The notes: generated by a model from the letters alone, not told the origin. Positions 52,126 to 60,578 are shown, numbered from the stretch's first letter. The stretch: DNA of 64,000 bases from Streptomyces sp. NBC_00582 (GCF_036345155.1 NZ_CP107772.1:1488001-1552000); one strand, 5' to 3'. Translations and numbers: made by a program.

Positions 52126-53130
52126 ATGAGAATCAGCGTGCTGGACGTGGGATCGAACACGGTGCGGCTGGTGGTGGCGGACGCCGAGGGCGGGGTGCCG
52201 CTCCCGGTGCACACCGCGAAGTGGCGGCTGCGCCTGTCCCAACAGGTCCGGCCCGGCGCCGCCGTCCCCGAGGAGGCCGTGGAACGACTGGTGGCCGCGG
52301 TCGCCTCGGCGGCCCGGACCGCGGACCGTTGGGGTGCCGCGGGTCCCCTGGCCTTCGCCACCGCCGTGGTGCGCGCCGCCCCCAACCAGGCGGAGGTGCT
52401 GCGGACGGTCCGCACCCGGACCGGGGTCGCGCTGTGCACCATGCCGGGCGAGCTGGAGGCGGAGCTGACCTTCCTCGGGGCGCGCCGCTGGATGGGCTGG
52501 CGGTCCGGGCCGCTCGCCCTGCTCGACATCGGCGGGGGCTCGTTCGAGGTGGCGTTCGGCCGCGGCCGGCTGCCGGACTTCGTGGCCTCGCTGCCGCTCG
52601 GGGCGAGCCGGCTCACGCATGACTTCTTCGTCGACGAGGACCCGCCCTCCCCCGACCAGGTCCGGGCGCTGCGCCGCAGGGTCCGCCATCAGCTCCGGGA
52701 CGTGGCCGCCCGGATCCGCTGGGAGGGCCCGCGCACGGCGGTGGCCACCTCCCGCACGTTCCAGCAGCTCGGCCGGTTGTGCGGATCCCTGCCGGGCCGG
52801 CACGGCCCGTTCGTGGACCGCACCCTGGACCGACGCGACCTGCGCACGGCCGTCGACCGGCTCGCCGCCCTGCCCGCCGCCCGACGCGCCGAGCTCCCCG
52901 GCATCTCCGCACCGCGCGCCGGACAGAGCCTGGCCGGGGCGGTGGTCGGCCACACGGCGATGAAACTCGCGGGGCTGCGGACGGTCACGGTCTGCCCCTG
53001 GGCGATCCGCGAGGGCGTCATGCTGCGGCACATCGAGGACGGCGCAGCCTGGTGGGCGCAGGTCAGTCGCGTCGCCGACAGCCCGACCGGACCCCCCGAG
53101 CCGGTCCCGCTGCGCGTCGCGCGACACTGA
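52126..53130 (+). CDS. Ppx/GppA family phosphatase
   Basis: The 334-residue protein has the two actin-fold phosphate loops, VLDVGSNTVRLVV near the N-terminus and LLDIGGGSFEVAFG at about 128, with the conserved Glu between (ELEAELTFLGARR). Family members cleave polyphosphate (exopolyphosphatase) or pppGpp. Which one applies here cannot be decided, since the C-terminal HD-like domain of E. coli Ppx is absent. Cytosolic. The C-terminal WAIREGVMLRHIEDG is typical of the actinobacterial form. ATG at 52126 without a strong RBS. The downstream small gene lies 35 bp away. Confidence 0.9.
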   Translation: MRISVLDVGSNTVRLVVADAEGGVPLPVHTAKWRLRLSQQVRPGAAVPEEAVERLVAAVASAARTADRWGAAGPLAFATAVVRAAPNQAEVLRTVRTRTGVALCTMPGELEAELTFLGARRWMGWRSGPLALLDIGGGSFEVAFGRGRLPDFVASLPLGASRLTHDFFVDEDPPSPDQVRALRRRVRHQLRDVAARIRWEGPRTAVATSRTFQQLGRLCGSLPGRHGPFVDRTLDRRDLRTAVDRLAALPAARRAELPGISAPRAGQSLAGAVVGHTAMKLAGLRTVTVCPWAIREGVMLRHIEDGAAWWAQVSRVADSPTGPPEPVPLRVARH

Positions 53131-53165
53131 ACAGCCCGGAAGACACCCGATGTGAGGAGCCGGCC

Positions 53166-53381
53166 ATGTCCGACGACCGCGAACCGCCCGGGACCGCGCT
53201 CGAAGAGGTCCTGCGGGAGATAGAGGACGCCGAGGCCCGCGCCGACGACCCCGAGAGGGAGCGGCGGCGCCGCCGGGGCGAGGCCGCCGAGGCCATCACC
53301 CCCAACCAACGGGCCCAGGAGAGGTCCCAGGGCGACGAGTCCACCGGCGACGAACCACCTCGACACTCCAACGACAAGTGA
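53166..53381 (+). CDS. Small charged hypothetical protein (71 aa)
   Basis: The 71-residue protein is almost entirely polar and charged: it begins MSDDREPPGTALEEVL and continues EDAEARADDPERERRR. It is probably intrinsically disordered or a coiled coil. GAGGAG stands 7 nt before ATG. It lies 35 bp after the Ppx gene on the same strand, so the two may form an operon. I do not recognise the family. Confidence 0.65.
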   Translation: MSDDREPPGTALEEVLREIEDAEARADDPERERRRRRGEAAEAITPNQRAQERSQGDESTGDEPPRHSNDK

Positions 53382-53525
53382 CAGACCTGAAATTCACCGG
53401 GACGAGTGAACTAGATCTTGCGCCCGGCCGCGCAGGGATGCTGCGCGCTCCGGCGGGGTAGCTACCGGCTCCGAAGGCCGGCCTTGACGCCGGTCCCGCA
53501 AGCCCCCTGCCGAGGTGGAACGGAC

Positions 53526-53882
53526 ATGACGCCACCGGCCACTCCCCCTGCCCGTACTCGTGTCAACGGTCCCTACACCGTGGTGGAGCTGGCGGGCGAG
53601 ATAGATCTCGCGACGGCCGGTTCCGTCGCGGACCACCTGGACGCGGCGACGGCCTCGGCGGCTGTCGACGTGCTGGTGGATCTGCGCGGGGTGGAGTTCT
53701 TCGACTGTTCGGGGCTGCGGGTGCTGTGCCGGGCCCAGGACCGGGCGGTGCGGGGCGGCGGGCGGTTGCGGATCGTCTGCGACCAGCCGTATCTGCGCCG
53801 GCTGTTGGGCGCGACGGGCCTGCTGGGCCGCTTCCCGCCGCTCGCCTCGCTCCCCGACGGTCTGCCGGACCGTACGCCCTGA
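53526..53882 (+). CDS. STAS-domain anti-sigma-factor antagonist
   Basis: The 118-residue protein has the STAS fold with the phospho-acceptor segment VEFFDCSGLRVL (Ser) and EIDLATAGSVADHLD before it. In actinomycetes such proteins are dephosphorylated by SpoIIE phosphatases and then bind the anti-sigma factor. The two SpoIIE genes 13-17 kb away could act on it, though many paralogues exist in one genome. GAGGTGGAAC precedes the ATG. A very long terminator hairpin follows (53931-53976). Confidence 0.9.
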   Translation: MTPPATPPARTRVNGPYTVVELAGEIDLATAGSVADHLDAATASAAVDVLVDLRGVEFFDCSGLRVLCRAQDRAVRGGGRLRIVCDQPYLRRLLGATGLLGRFPPLASLPDGLPDRTP

Positions 53883-53930
53883 CCGGTCCGGACCGCCCGC
53901 GAGCGGCCCGGACACTCCGTACGCGATGAC

Positions 53931-53976
53931 CCCAGGGGCCGGCGGGCGGCCCCACTCCGCCCGTCCGGCCCCTGGG
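53931..53976. terminator. Long bidirectional terminator
   Basis: The stem cccaggggccgg/ccggcccctggg is extended by cgggcgg/ccgcccg, giving 19 bp with one T bulge, between the convergent STAS and SSI genes. Confidence 0.85.
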
Positions 53977-54068
53977 TTGCGAGATCGCGGTCGTCCCGTG
54001 TCCATTGGCCCGCACTCCCCACGTCACAGGCCTGTCGCGGCGTCCACGGGAGCCACGCGATCCCGGTC

Positions 54069-54503
54069 TCAGAAGGCGAAGAGACTGCTCTCGGCAGCGT
54101 TCTTCACACATTCGTTGGCGAACGTGCGCTCGAAGGCGATCCGCTTGCCCTGCCACACCCCGTCGACGGTCACGACGACGGGGTCGTACTGCTTGGTGCA
54201 CATCGCGTCACCCGGACCCGCGAGGGCAGCCGGGTCACCGCCGACGGCGCGCAGTTCCGCGCAGGCCGGGGCGGGCGCGGGATGGGTCCCGGAGGGGCCC
54301 GGCATACAGCTCAGGGTGACGGCCCGGGCGGCGCCCGCGGTCGCGGCGGTCTCGCCGTGGCCGAGGGTGAGCACCAGCGCCGAGGGTGCGTAGAGCGAGG
54401 CGGGGGCGGCGGCCGGGGCGGCGAGCGCGGCCCCGGTCAGGGGAGCGCAGACGGTGGCGGCCGTGAGGCCGAGGGTCGCCGCCCAGCGCGCGGTGTTCCG
54501 CAT
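54069..54503 (-). CDS. Subtilisin inhibitor-like protein (SSI family), P1 Lys
   Basis: The 144-residue precursor has a signal peptide ([15 protein letters not shown], cleavage near AAA). Mature SSI follows, with the classic [14 protein letters not shown] start, two Cys pairs ([11 protein letters not shown] and [14 protein letters not shown] and NECVKN) and the [16 protein letters not shown] core. The reactive-site loop reads M-C-T-K-Q, so P1 is Lys104 of the precursor, not the Met of the original SSI. Plasminostreptin-type inhibitors with Lys at P1 favour trypsin-like proteases. Secreted dimer. The ATG at 54503 is 8 nt from GGAAGG; the Met three codons upstream is too close to it. Confidence 0.95.
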   Translation of the reverse strand: MRNTARWAATLGLTAATVCAPLTGAALAAPAAAPASLYAPSALVLTLGHGETAATAGAARAVTLSCMPGPSGTHPAPAPACAELRAVGGDPAALAGPGDAMCTKQYDPVVVTVDGVWQGKRIAFERTFANECVKNAAESSLFAF

Positions 54504-54838
54504 TGTGTGCATCCTTCCGCTTGATTCGGGGGTGTGCCGTGCCGGCCCGATCGGAGCCGAACGCGGCGACCGCGAGTCTGCCGAGTCCACGGCGGAAACT
54601 CACATCGACCCCACGGGTTTCAGTAACCTTGCGTATTGAATCAGTGGCGTGAAGTCACGGACTTCGAACGTTCCAACGCCGGAAGCAAGCGCTTCATGAT
54701 CCCTTCCGTCGGCCGGATGGCCGGATTCCACGGGTTCGTTAATCGGCCTGAAACATTCCGCTCCTGCCCTCTTTCCGCTCTCGGCTGACCCCTTCGCGAC
54801 CCCTTGTGTTCATGGACCACTGGAGTAATCGTCATTAC
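54504..54838. other. Intergenic region
   Basis: This stretch of 335 bp between the divergent SSI and the hypothetical gene has less GC than its surroundings. It contains the SSI promoter. No ORF or strong palindrome seen. Confidence 0.5.
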
Positions 54839-55414
54839 ATGATTACTTCGGAGCAGAGAGAGAAGCTGAGGGGTTGGTTCGCCGGGCGGCTGCCCGACGA
54901 CCTGTTCGAGGAACTCGTCGAGGTCGTGGTGGACCGCGAGGAGATCACCGTGATCGGCCGGGTCCCCGCGCCGCGGCTCGCCGACGACGCCCCGGCCGCC
55001 GAGCGGGAGGCGGCCGTCACGGCCCGGATCCAGGAGTTCCGGGAGCGCACCCGGGAGGCCCGGATGGCCGTGGCCCGGGACGCCGAGCACCGGTTCGGCC
55101 GGAAGGTGTCCTGGGGCGTGGTGTGCGACGGGGAGCGCGCTCTGTTCACCCACATCGCGGCGCCGGTGATGACCCGGCTGCGGCAGCCCGAGCGCCAGGT
55201 CCTGGACACCCTGATCGCCGGCGGTGTGGCGCGCAGCCGCAGCGACGCGCTCGCCTGGTGCGTCCGGCTGGTCCAGCGGCACACCGACGACTGGCTCACC
55301 GAGCTGCGGGAGTCCCTGGAGCACGTCCAGCGGGTACGGGCCCAGGGGCCGGACACGGAGGAGGTGACCGACCACCGGGACGATTCGTCCTCTCGGAACA
55401 CGGAAGAAGGATGA
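54839..55414 (+). CDS. Conserved hypothetical protein (191 aa)
   Basis: The 191-residue protein begins MITSEQREKLRGWFAGRLP, continues with helical, charged sequence (REEITVIGRV, ARIQEFRERTREARMAVARDAEHRF) and ends DTEEVTDHRDDSSSRN. In between, LIAGGVARSRSDALAWCVRLV resembles a ribbon-helix-helix C-terminal piece as in small antitoxins. No named family. The start at 54839 is chosen over a GTG 11 codons earlier. Its stop is directly followed by a fragment of a permease, so the 3' flank is rearranged. Confidence 0.6.
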   Translation: MITSEQREKLRGWFAGRLPDDLFEELVEVVVDREEITVIGRVPAPRLADDAPAAEREAAVTARIQEFRERTREARMAVARDAEHRFGRKVSWGVVCDGERALFTHIAAPVMTRLRQPERQVLDTLIAGGVARSRSDALAWCVRLVQRHTDDWLTELRESLEHVQRVRAQGPDTEEVTDHRDDSSSRNTEEG

Positions 55415-55660
55415 TCCGGCGTCCTCTTCACCAACGTCCCGGGCCGGTTCGTCGGTCCGCTGGGCGATCTGGCGAACGGCATCGACATCAGCCCGCCGCT
55501 GTCCCTGGCCGTCGCCGCCGTCCTCCACCTCGCGCTGCTGCGGCTGTTCCCCGAGCCCCGGGCGGCGTACGGGCCCGAGGGGCCACGCCTCGCCCGCGCC
55601 GTGGAGGTGCCGGTTCCGCCGATCACCGGTCCCGGCGCGGCGGTTGACGCGGGGGCGTTG
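55415..55660 (+). pseudogene. C-terminal remnant of an NCS1-type cytosine/purine permease
   Basis: A plus-strand frame from 55415 encodes GVLFTNVPGRFVGPLGDL, then ISPPLSLAVAAVLHLALLRLF and PEPRAAYGPEGPRLARAVEV. This is the typical end of NCS1 (CodB-like) permeases: the last membrane helix and the FPEPR tail. The 5' part of about 400 residues is missing, the fragment begins at the stop of the preceding gene, and the 3' end runs without a stop into the IS110 element. Two events are therefore recorded: a deletion on the left and an insertion on the right. Confidence 0.7.
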
Positions 55661-55675
55661 ATGCTCCTATTGCTG

Positions 55676-56890
55676 TCAAGTGGTCTGGATCCAGTCGCGG
55701 TAGGCATGGGCGAGGTCGTCGTCTCGGCTGAGGCCTCGTTCAAGTCTGGAGATGGTGGTGGGCCAGACGCCGAAGTGCTGGGCGACGGCGGTGAGGGTGA
55801 TGTTCTTTGCTTGCCGTAGGGGCCGCAGGTCGGCGATGCCGGGGACGGTGACGGTAGTGGTGAGGCAGCGGAAGATCTCCCGGGCGATGGCTCGTTTCAG
55901 GAGCCGGATGATCTCCTTCTTCGTCCGGCCGGCAGCTGTCTGGCGGGCCACGTATGCGCGGGTTGTGGCGTCGCTGGACATGCGGACGAGAGCGATGCGG
56001 TAGAGAGCCGCGTTGGCGTCCCGGTCGCCGCCCCGGGACAGGCGGTGCCGGTTCGTTCTGCCGCTGGAGGCGGGGACCGGGGCAACGCCGCACAGGGCGG
56101 CGAAGGATGCCTCGGTCCGCATGCGTTCGGGGTTGCCTCCGGCGGTGACCAGCAGCTGTGCCGCGGTGTCGGGGCCGACGCCGTAGGCGGCTCGCAGGCC
56201 GGGGTTGTGGGCACTGACCTCGCTGTCCAGGGCCCGGGTCAGGGCCTCGTGTTCGGCGGTCAGCTCCTTGACGCGTCGGGCGAGGATCTTCAGCGCGGTG
56301 AGGACCGCGGTGTGCACCGCGTCCCCGGCCGGTCGTAGCCGGGCCAGGGCATCAGTGCGGTCTGTCCCGCTGAGCTGCCTGTATTTGGCGCGGATGGTCT
56401 CGGGTGCGGTGAAGAGGAGGTGGGTTATCTGGTTCAGGGCGGCGGTGCGTGCCTTGACGGCGGAGCGGGCGGCGTTGTGCAGGGCGCGTATGCCGGAAAT
56501 GGTGTCGTCCTTGGGCGCGGCCTGGGCGCGTCCGGACAGGGCGGCGCGGGCGGCGGCGTAGGCGTCGATGGGGTCGGACTTGCCGATGCGGCGGCGTTCG
56601 GCCCGGTCGGGCCGGTTGACCTCCACGACGTGAAGGCGCGCTGAGCGGGCGGCGCGGGTGAAGCCGGCGCCGTAGGAGGCGGTGCCTTCCACGCCGATCG
56701 CGCTCACGTTTCCGTGGGCGGTCAGGAAGGCCAGGGCCGCGGCGTATCCAGCGGCGGTGGTACTGAACTCGGCGTCCGCGAGGTGGCCTCCGTTGTCGCT
56801 GATCACCGCAACGTGAATGGTGTCGGCGTGGGAGTCGACCCCACCGAACACGTCCTGGTCCGCGGTGTCCTCCACAACCTCTGATGTCAT
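55676..56890 (-). CDS. IS110-family transposase
   Basis: The 404-residue DEDD transposase has the RuvC-like N-terminal domain (FGGVDSHADTIHVAVI, first catalytic Asp), the DPIDAYAAARAAL segment and the C-terminal Tnp domain with CGVAPVPASSGRT (catalytic Ser). The C-terminus is longer than in many relatives and holds a helix-turn-helix-like end (NITLTAVAQHFGVWPTTI). The start MTSEVVED was chosen at the first Met with family-like sequence. The element interrupts the permease remnant. It probably uses a bridge RNA encoded in its non-coding end. Confidence 0.9.
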   Translation of the reverse strand: MTSEVVEDTADQDVFGGVDSHADTIHVAVISDNGGHLADAEFSTTAAGYAAALAFLTAHGNVSAIGVEGTASYGAGFTRAARSARLHVVEVNRPDRAERRRIGKSDPIDAYAAARAALSGRAQAAPKDDTISGIRALHNAARSAVKARTAALNQITHLLFTAPETIRAKYRQLSGTDRTDALARLRPAGDAVHTAVLTALKILARRVKELTAEHEALTRALDSEVSAHNPGLRAAYGVGPDTAAQLLVTAGGNPERMRTEASFAALCGVAPVPASSGRTNRHRLSRGGDRDANAALYRIALVRMSSDATTRAYVARQTAAGRTKKEIIRLLKRAIAREIFRCLTTTVTVPGIADLRPLRQAKNITLTAVAQHFGVWPTTISRLERGLSRDDDLAHAYRDWIQTT

Positions 56891-57210
56891 GCTGATGGTG
56901 CCTTCCCAACCGGAGGTGGGCACCGGCCGGGCGGCGCAGACAGGACATTGAAGGGGCTTCTGGACCAAGCTCCTGACTTGTTGAATTGAGCCCAGATGCT
57001 CGGTCTGCAGCCGTAGCGTCCAGGGTGTCGGTCGGCACGGGCCCGCAGTGCTCCTTGCCGCCTTCGGGCTGGCTCACTGATAGCGTGCCGCCGCCGGCCG
57101 ACACCCGCGCGGTGTGGCTCGACAGAGGCATGAAGGTGACACGGTGACTTCAAGTCAGGGTGCCCACCGCACTCCCCTTCCTGTCTCATCGAGTGCGAGG
57201 GCACCAGACT
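56891..57210. other. Non-coding interval between divergent IS110 transposases; possible bridge RNA region
   Basis: It is 320 bp long, in front of both transposase genes. IS110-group elements encode a guide ('bridge') RNA in the non-coding end ahead of the transposase. GC-rich inverted pieces such as gcaccggccgg near 56930 and gccgccgccggccg near 57090 are compatible with structured RNA. I cannot fold it by hand, and the border between the two elements is not marked. Confidence 0.4.
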
Positions 57211-58245
57211 GTGATCCTGATCGGCATCGATCCCCACAAGTCGTCCCACACCGCCGTCGCCGTCGACGCCGCCGGCCACCAGGTGGCCCAGCGCCGGTTC
57301 GTCGTCAACGCCGGGACCTTCCGCCAGCTGACGCGCTGGTGCGAGCAGTGGCCCGACCGTCGTTTCGCGGTCGAGGGTGCCGGCGGCCTGGGCCGCTCGG
57401 TCGCCCAGCAGCTGGCCGCCGCGGGCGAGACCGTGGTCGACGTGCCCTCCACCTTGTCGGCCCGGGCCCGGCTGCTGGCCACCGGCGGTGACCGCAAGAC
57501 CGACGCGAAGGACGCCCTCCACGTCGCCCAGGTCGCCCTCTTCCGCCATGATCTGCGACCCGTGGTCCAGGAAGACCAGACCACGATCCTGCGGCTGCTG
57601 ACCGAGCGGCGGGACGACCTGGTCCACGAGCGCACCCGCGTCCTCAACCGACTTCACGCCGTCTTGCGCGATCTCCTGCCCGGCGGAGCACCCACCGGCC
57701 TGTCGGCCGACAAGGCCGCCGCCCTGATGAAGGCGATCCGGCCGGTCACGGCCACCGACAACTGCCGCCGCGACATAGCCCGTGATTTGCTGGCCGACCT
57801 GCGCAGACTGGACCGGCAGGTCAAGGACAACGAAACCGAGATGCGCGAGGCCGTCGCCGCGACTCACACCACGCTGACTACCCTGCCGGGGCTGGGGACC
57901 GTGCTGGCCGCGAAGGTCCTCGGCCACATCGGGGACATCAGGCGCTTCCCCACAGAGCATCACTTCGCCAGCTATACCGGCAGCGCGCCCCTGGACGCCT
58001 CCAGCGGCAACAACGTCCGCCACCGGCTCAACACCGGTGGCAACCGTGCGCTGAACTCGGTCCTGCACACCATCGCCGTCTGCCAGATCCGCGACGGCGG
58101 GCGCGGGCAGGACTACTACCTCCGCAAGATCAGTGAGGGGAAGACGCCTTCGGAGGCCCGCAGGGCTCTCAAGCGACGGTTGTCCAACGTGGTCTACCGG
58201 ATCATGAAACGCGACCACCGGACTCATCTCGCTCAAGCCGCTTGA
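57211..58245 (+). CDS. IS110-family transposase
   Basis: The 344-residue DEDD transposase has LIGIDPHKSSHTAVAVD (first Asp), FAVEGAGGLG (Glu), KTDAKDALH (Asp) and the C-terminal domain PGLGTVLAAKVLGHIGD with YTGSAPLDASSGN (Ser). It differs strongly from the neighbour, so two separate elements have landed here. GTG at 57211 was chosen; an in-frame GTG at 57160 is possible. Intact and apparently functional. Confidence 0.9.
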   Translation: MILIGIDPHKSSHTAVAVDAAGHQVAQRRFVVNAGTFRQLTRWCEQWPDRRFAVEGAGGLGRSVAQQLAAAGETVVDVPSTLSARARLLATGGDRKTDAKDALHVAQVALFRHDLRPVVQEDQTTILRLLTERRDDLVHERTRVLNRLHAVLRDLLPGGAPTGLSADKAAALMKAIRPVTATDNCRRDIARDLLADLRRLDRQVKDNETEMREAVAATHTTLTTLPGLGTVLAAKVLGHIGDIRRFPTEHHFASYTGSAPLDASSGNNVRHRLNTGGNRALNSVLHTIAVCQIRDGGRGQDYYLRKISEGKTPSEARRALKRRLSNVVYRIMKRDHRTHLAQAA

Positions 58246-58421
58246 CACACAGAGGCGCTATCAGGTCATGTTCCGCCCGGCCGGAGCCATGAGAACAGGT
58301 CCCGGCGGCCGGACAGAACAACCGGAAGACAGCCCAGCAGGGCGTCAGTCAGACCCCGAGCCACGGCCGCCGGAACCTGAGTATCAGCATCAATGTCAGA
58401 CCCGGCCTCTACCGTGCGGGC

Positions 58422-59126
58422 ATGACTCATTTCGTGTTGGTGCCGGGCGCGTTCCTGGGGGCGTGGGCCTGGGACGAGGTGGCGGCCCGGTTGCGCGCCG
58501 CCGGGGACGAGGCCCATCCCCTGACGCTGTCCGGCCTCGCCGAGAAGGCCGGGGTGCCCGCCGGACAGCAGACGCATGTGCGGGACGTCGTGGCCGAGGT
58601 GGAGCGCCTCGGCGTACGGGACGTGGTGCTGGTCGGGCACAGCTACTCGGGGATCCCGGTGGGCCAGGCGGCCGAGCGGCTCGGCGACCGGCTCGCCAGG
58701 GTGGTGTACGTGGACGCGAGCGTCCCGTTCACCGGGGAGTCCTTCCTGTCGGGCTGGGACAGCGACCACGTCCGCGCGGCGATCGAGGCGAACGCGGGCG
58801 TCTGGCCCCCGCTCGGTGCCGACGACTGCGTGGGGCAGGACCTGACCGACGAGCAGATCGCCGGGGTGCTCGCCCGGGCCACCGCGCATCCCGGGGCCAC
58901 CCTCACCGAGCCCGCGGAGCTCGAGGGTTCCGCGGGCGACCTTCCCTCGACGTACATCAAGTGCCTGCTCGACGGGGACGCCCCGCCGCCGGCCGTGGCG
59001 GAACTCCTCAAGGGCGACACCTGGGAGCTGGTGGAGATGGACACCGGCCACTGGCCGATGTTCTCCCGCCCCGCCGAACTGGCCCGGATCCTGCGCGCGT
59101 CGGTCGCCGCGCACCAGGGGGTGTAA
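58422..59126 (+). CDS. Alpha/beta-fold hydrolase
   Basis: The 234-residue protein has the oxyanion start HFVLVPGAFLGAWAWDEV, the nucleophile elbow VLVGHSYSGIPVGQA (Ser) and the final His in MDTGHWPMFSRP. These short cytosolic hydrolases include esterases and methylesterases such as the MES type, and the substrate is unknown. An Asp that completes the triad is not certain (VVYVDASVPF). The TAA stop overlaps the base of a long hairpin element. ATG at 58422 without an obvious RBS. Confidence 0.88.
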   Translation: MTHFVLVPGAFLGAWAWDEVAARLRAAGDEAHPLTLSGLAEKAGVPAGQQTHVRDVVAEVERLGVRDVVLVGHSYSGIPVGQAAERLGDRLARVVYVDASVPFTGESFLSGWDSDHVRAAIEANAGVWPPLGADDCVGQDLTDEQIAGVLARATAHPGATLTEPAELEGSAGDLPSTYIKCLLDGDAPPPAVAELLKGDTWELVEMDTGHWPMFSRPAELARILRASVAAHQGV

Positions 59127-59135
59127 CACCCCCTT

Positions 59136-59298
59136 GGGGGTGTTTCGAAAGTCCCGCACAGCACCCGCGGCGCCCGGCACGTACTCGCGCCGCACCGGCC
59201 GAAACCCCAAGTACGTCCAGTACGAGGGCTTTCGTCCGGCACGCCGAGAGCACGCACCGGACACCGCGGGCACCGCACAGGACTTTCGAAACACCCCC
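59136..59298. repeat. 163-bp near-perfect inverted repeat (long hairpin element)
   Basis: Two 79-bp arms face each other with a 5-nt loop (59215-59219) and no indel. The outer 25 bp, gggggtgtttcgaaagtcc onward, are nearly identical. Counting by hand, 60 of 79 positions are Watson-Crick pairs. Of 19 mismatches, 13 are transitions and all 13 become G.U pairs in the RNA read from the minus strand (73 of 79 pairs), but none does in plus-strand RNA. A shorter hairpin (aacaccccc-tt-gggggtgtt, 59125-59144) shares its left arm. It lies between a hydrolase and the oxidase gene and is not coding. Confidence 0.85.
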
Positions 59299-59371
59299 TG
59301 GCCGCCCCCTTACTACCCGCCGGTATCGTCGCCGTGCGCGCGGGCTCGACGACGAGAGGCGGTTGGCACGG

Positions 59372-60541
59372 ATGGCCAAGCACTGGGCGGACTTCCAGTA
59401 CGAGATCTATCTCCACGGGATGACCGGCAGGGTGCCCCGGCTGCCCACCGACCTGACCCGGCTCGAGGAGCTGACCGAGCGGCGGCTCGGGCCGGGTCCG
59501 GTCGGGTATGTGGCGGGCAGCGCGGGGGACGGCAGCACGGCCCGGGCGAACCGCGCGGCCCTGGAGCGCCGCCGGATCGTGCCGCGCATGCTGCGGGACG
59601 TCCATGAGCGGGATCTGTCGGTCGAGGTGCTGGGCCGCGCGCTGCCCGCGCCGCTGGCGCTCGCCCCGGTCGGGGTACTGTCGATCATGCATCCGGAGGC
59701 GGAGTCGGCGGCGGCCCGGGCGGCGGCCGCGCAGGGGGTGCCGTACATCCTGTCGTCCGCCTCCAGCACCCCGATGGAACAGGTCGCCGAGGCGATGGGG
59801 GACGCCGAGCGCTGGTTCCAGCTCTACTGGTCCAAGGACCGCGAGGTGGCGCGGAGTTTCCTGAACCGGGCGAGGGCGAGCGGCTTCACGGTGCTCGTGG
59901 TCACCCTCGACACCCCCATGCTGGCCTGGCGGCCGCGCGACCTCGACCAGGCGTATCTGCCGTTCCTGCACGGCGTCGGCACCGCCAACTACTTCTCGGA
60001 CCCGGCCTTCCGGGCGGGCCTGGCCAAACCGCCGGCCGAGGATCCCGACGCGGCCGTGCTGCACTTCCTCGGCCTGTTCGCGGACCCCGCGAAGACCTGG
60101 CCCGACCTCGCGTTCCTGCGGGAGAACTGGGACGGCCCGATCGTCCTCAAGGGCATCCTGCACCCGGACGACGCCCGGCTCGCCGCGGACGCCGGGATGG
60201 ACGGTGTGGTCGTCTCCAACCACGGCGGGCGGCAGGTGGCCGGTTCGATCGGCGCCGCCGACGCGCTGCCCCGGGTGGCACGGGCCGTGGGCGACCGGCT
60301 GACCGTCCTGTTCGACAGCGGTGTCCGCACCAGCGACGACGTCTTCAAGGCCCTCGCCCTCGGCGCCCGGGCGGTCCTCCTGGGCCGCCCCTACGTCTAC
60401 GGCCTCGGCCTCGACGGACAGCCCGGCGTCGAACACGTGATCCGCTGCCTGCTCGCCGAGTTCGACCTCACGCTGGCTCTGTCCGGCCACGCCACACCGA
60501 CGACGGTGGGCCCCGAGGACCTGGCCGAGGACGGGGAGTAG
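59372..60541 (+). CDS. FMN-dependent alpha-hydroxy-acid oxidase/lactate 2-monooxygenase family
   Basis: The 389-residue TIM-barrel flavoenzyme shows YILSSASSTPMEQVAEA and FQLYWSKDREVA, both FMN contacts. The catalytic His and neighbouring Arg are in VVSNHGGRQVAGS, and the closing GVRTSDDVFKALALGAR segment binds the FMN phosphate. Actinobacterial members include lactate 2-monooxygenase (lactate to acetate and CO2) and oxidases that give peroxide. ATG at 59372 fits the family start (MAKHWADFQYEIYLHGMTG). Upstream lies the long hairpin. Substrate uncertain. Confidence 0.9.
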   Translation: MAKHWADFQYEIYLHGMTGRVPRLPTDLTRLEELTERRLGPGPVGYVAGSAGDGSTARANRAALERRRIVPRMLRDVHERDLSVEVLGRALPAPLALAPVGVLSIMHPEAESAAARAAAAQGVPYILSSASSTPMEQVAEAMGDAERWFQLYWSKDREVARSFLNRARASGFTVLVVTLDTPMLAWRPRDLDQAYLPFLHGVGTANYFSDPAFRAGLAKPPAEDPDAAVLHFLGLFADPAKTWPDLAFLRENWDGPIVLKGILHPDDARLAADAGMDGVVVSNHGGRQVAGSIGAADALPRVARAVGDRLTVLFDSGVRTSDDVFKALALGARAVLLGRPYVYGLGLDGQPGVEHVIRCLLAEFDLTLALSGHATPTTVGPEDLAEDGE

Positions 60542-60578
60542 ACCCCGGCAGGGCCCCCACCGCCACCCGGGTCGGCTC

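Larger units (their letters stand above)
55650..58262. mobile_element. Two IS110-family insertion sequences, tail to tail-opposed (divergent)
   Basis: The region holds two different IS110-type transposase genes, one on each strand, separated by a 320-bp non-coding interval. Both coding ends share cttgaca just after the stop (cttgacagcaatagg on the left element in its own direction; cttgacacacagagg on the right one), a likely shared element end. IS110 elements make no inverted repeats or clear target duplications, so the outer limits given here are approximate. Confidence 0.75.
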
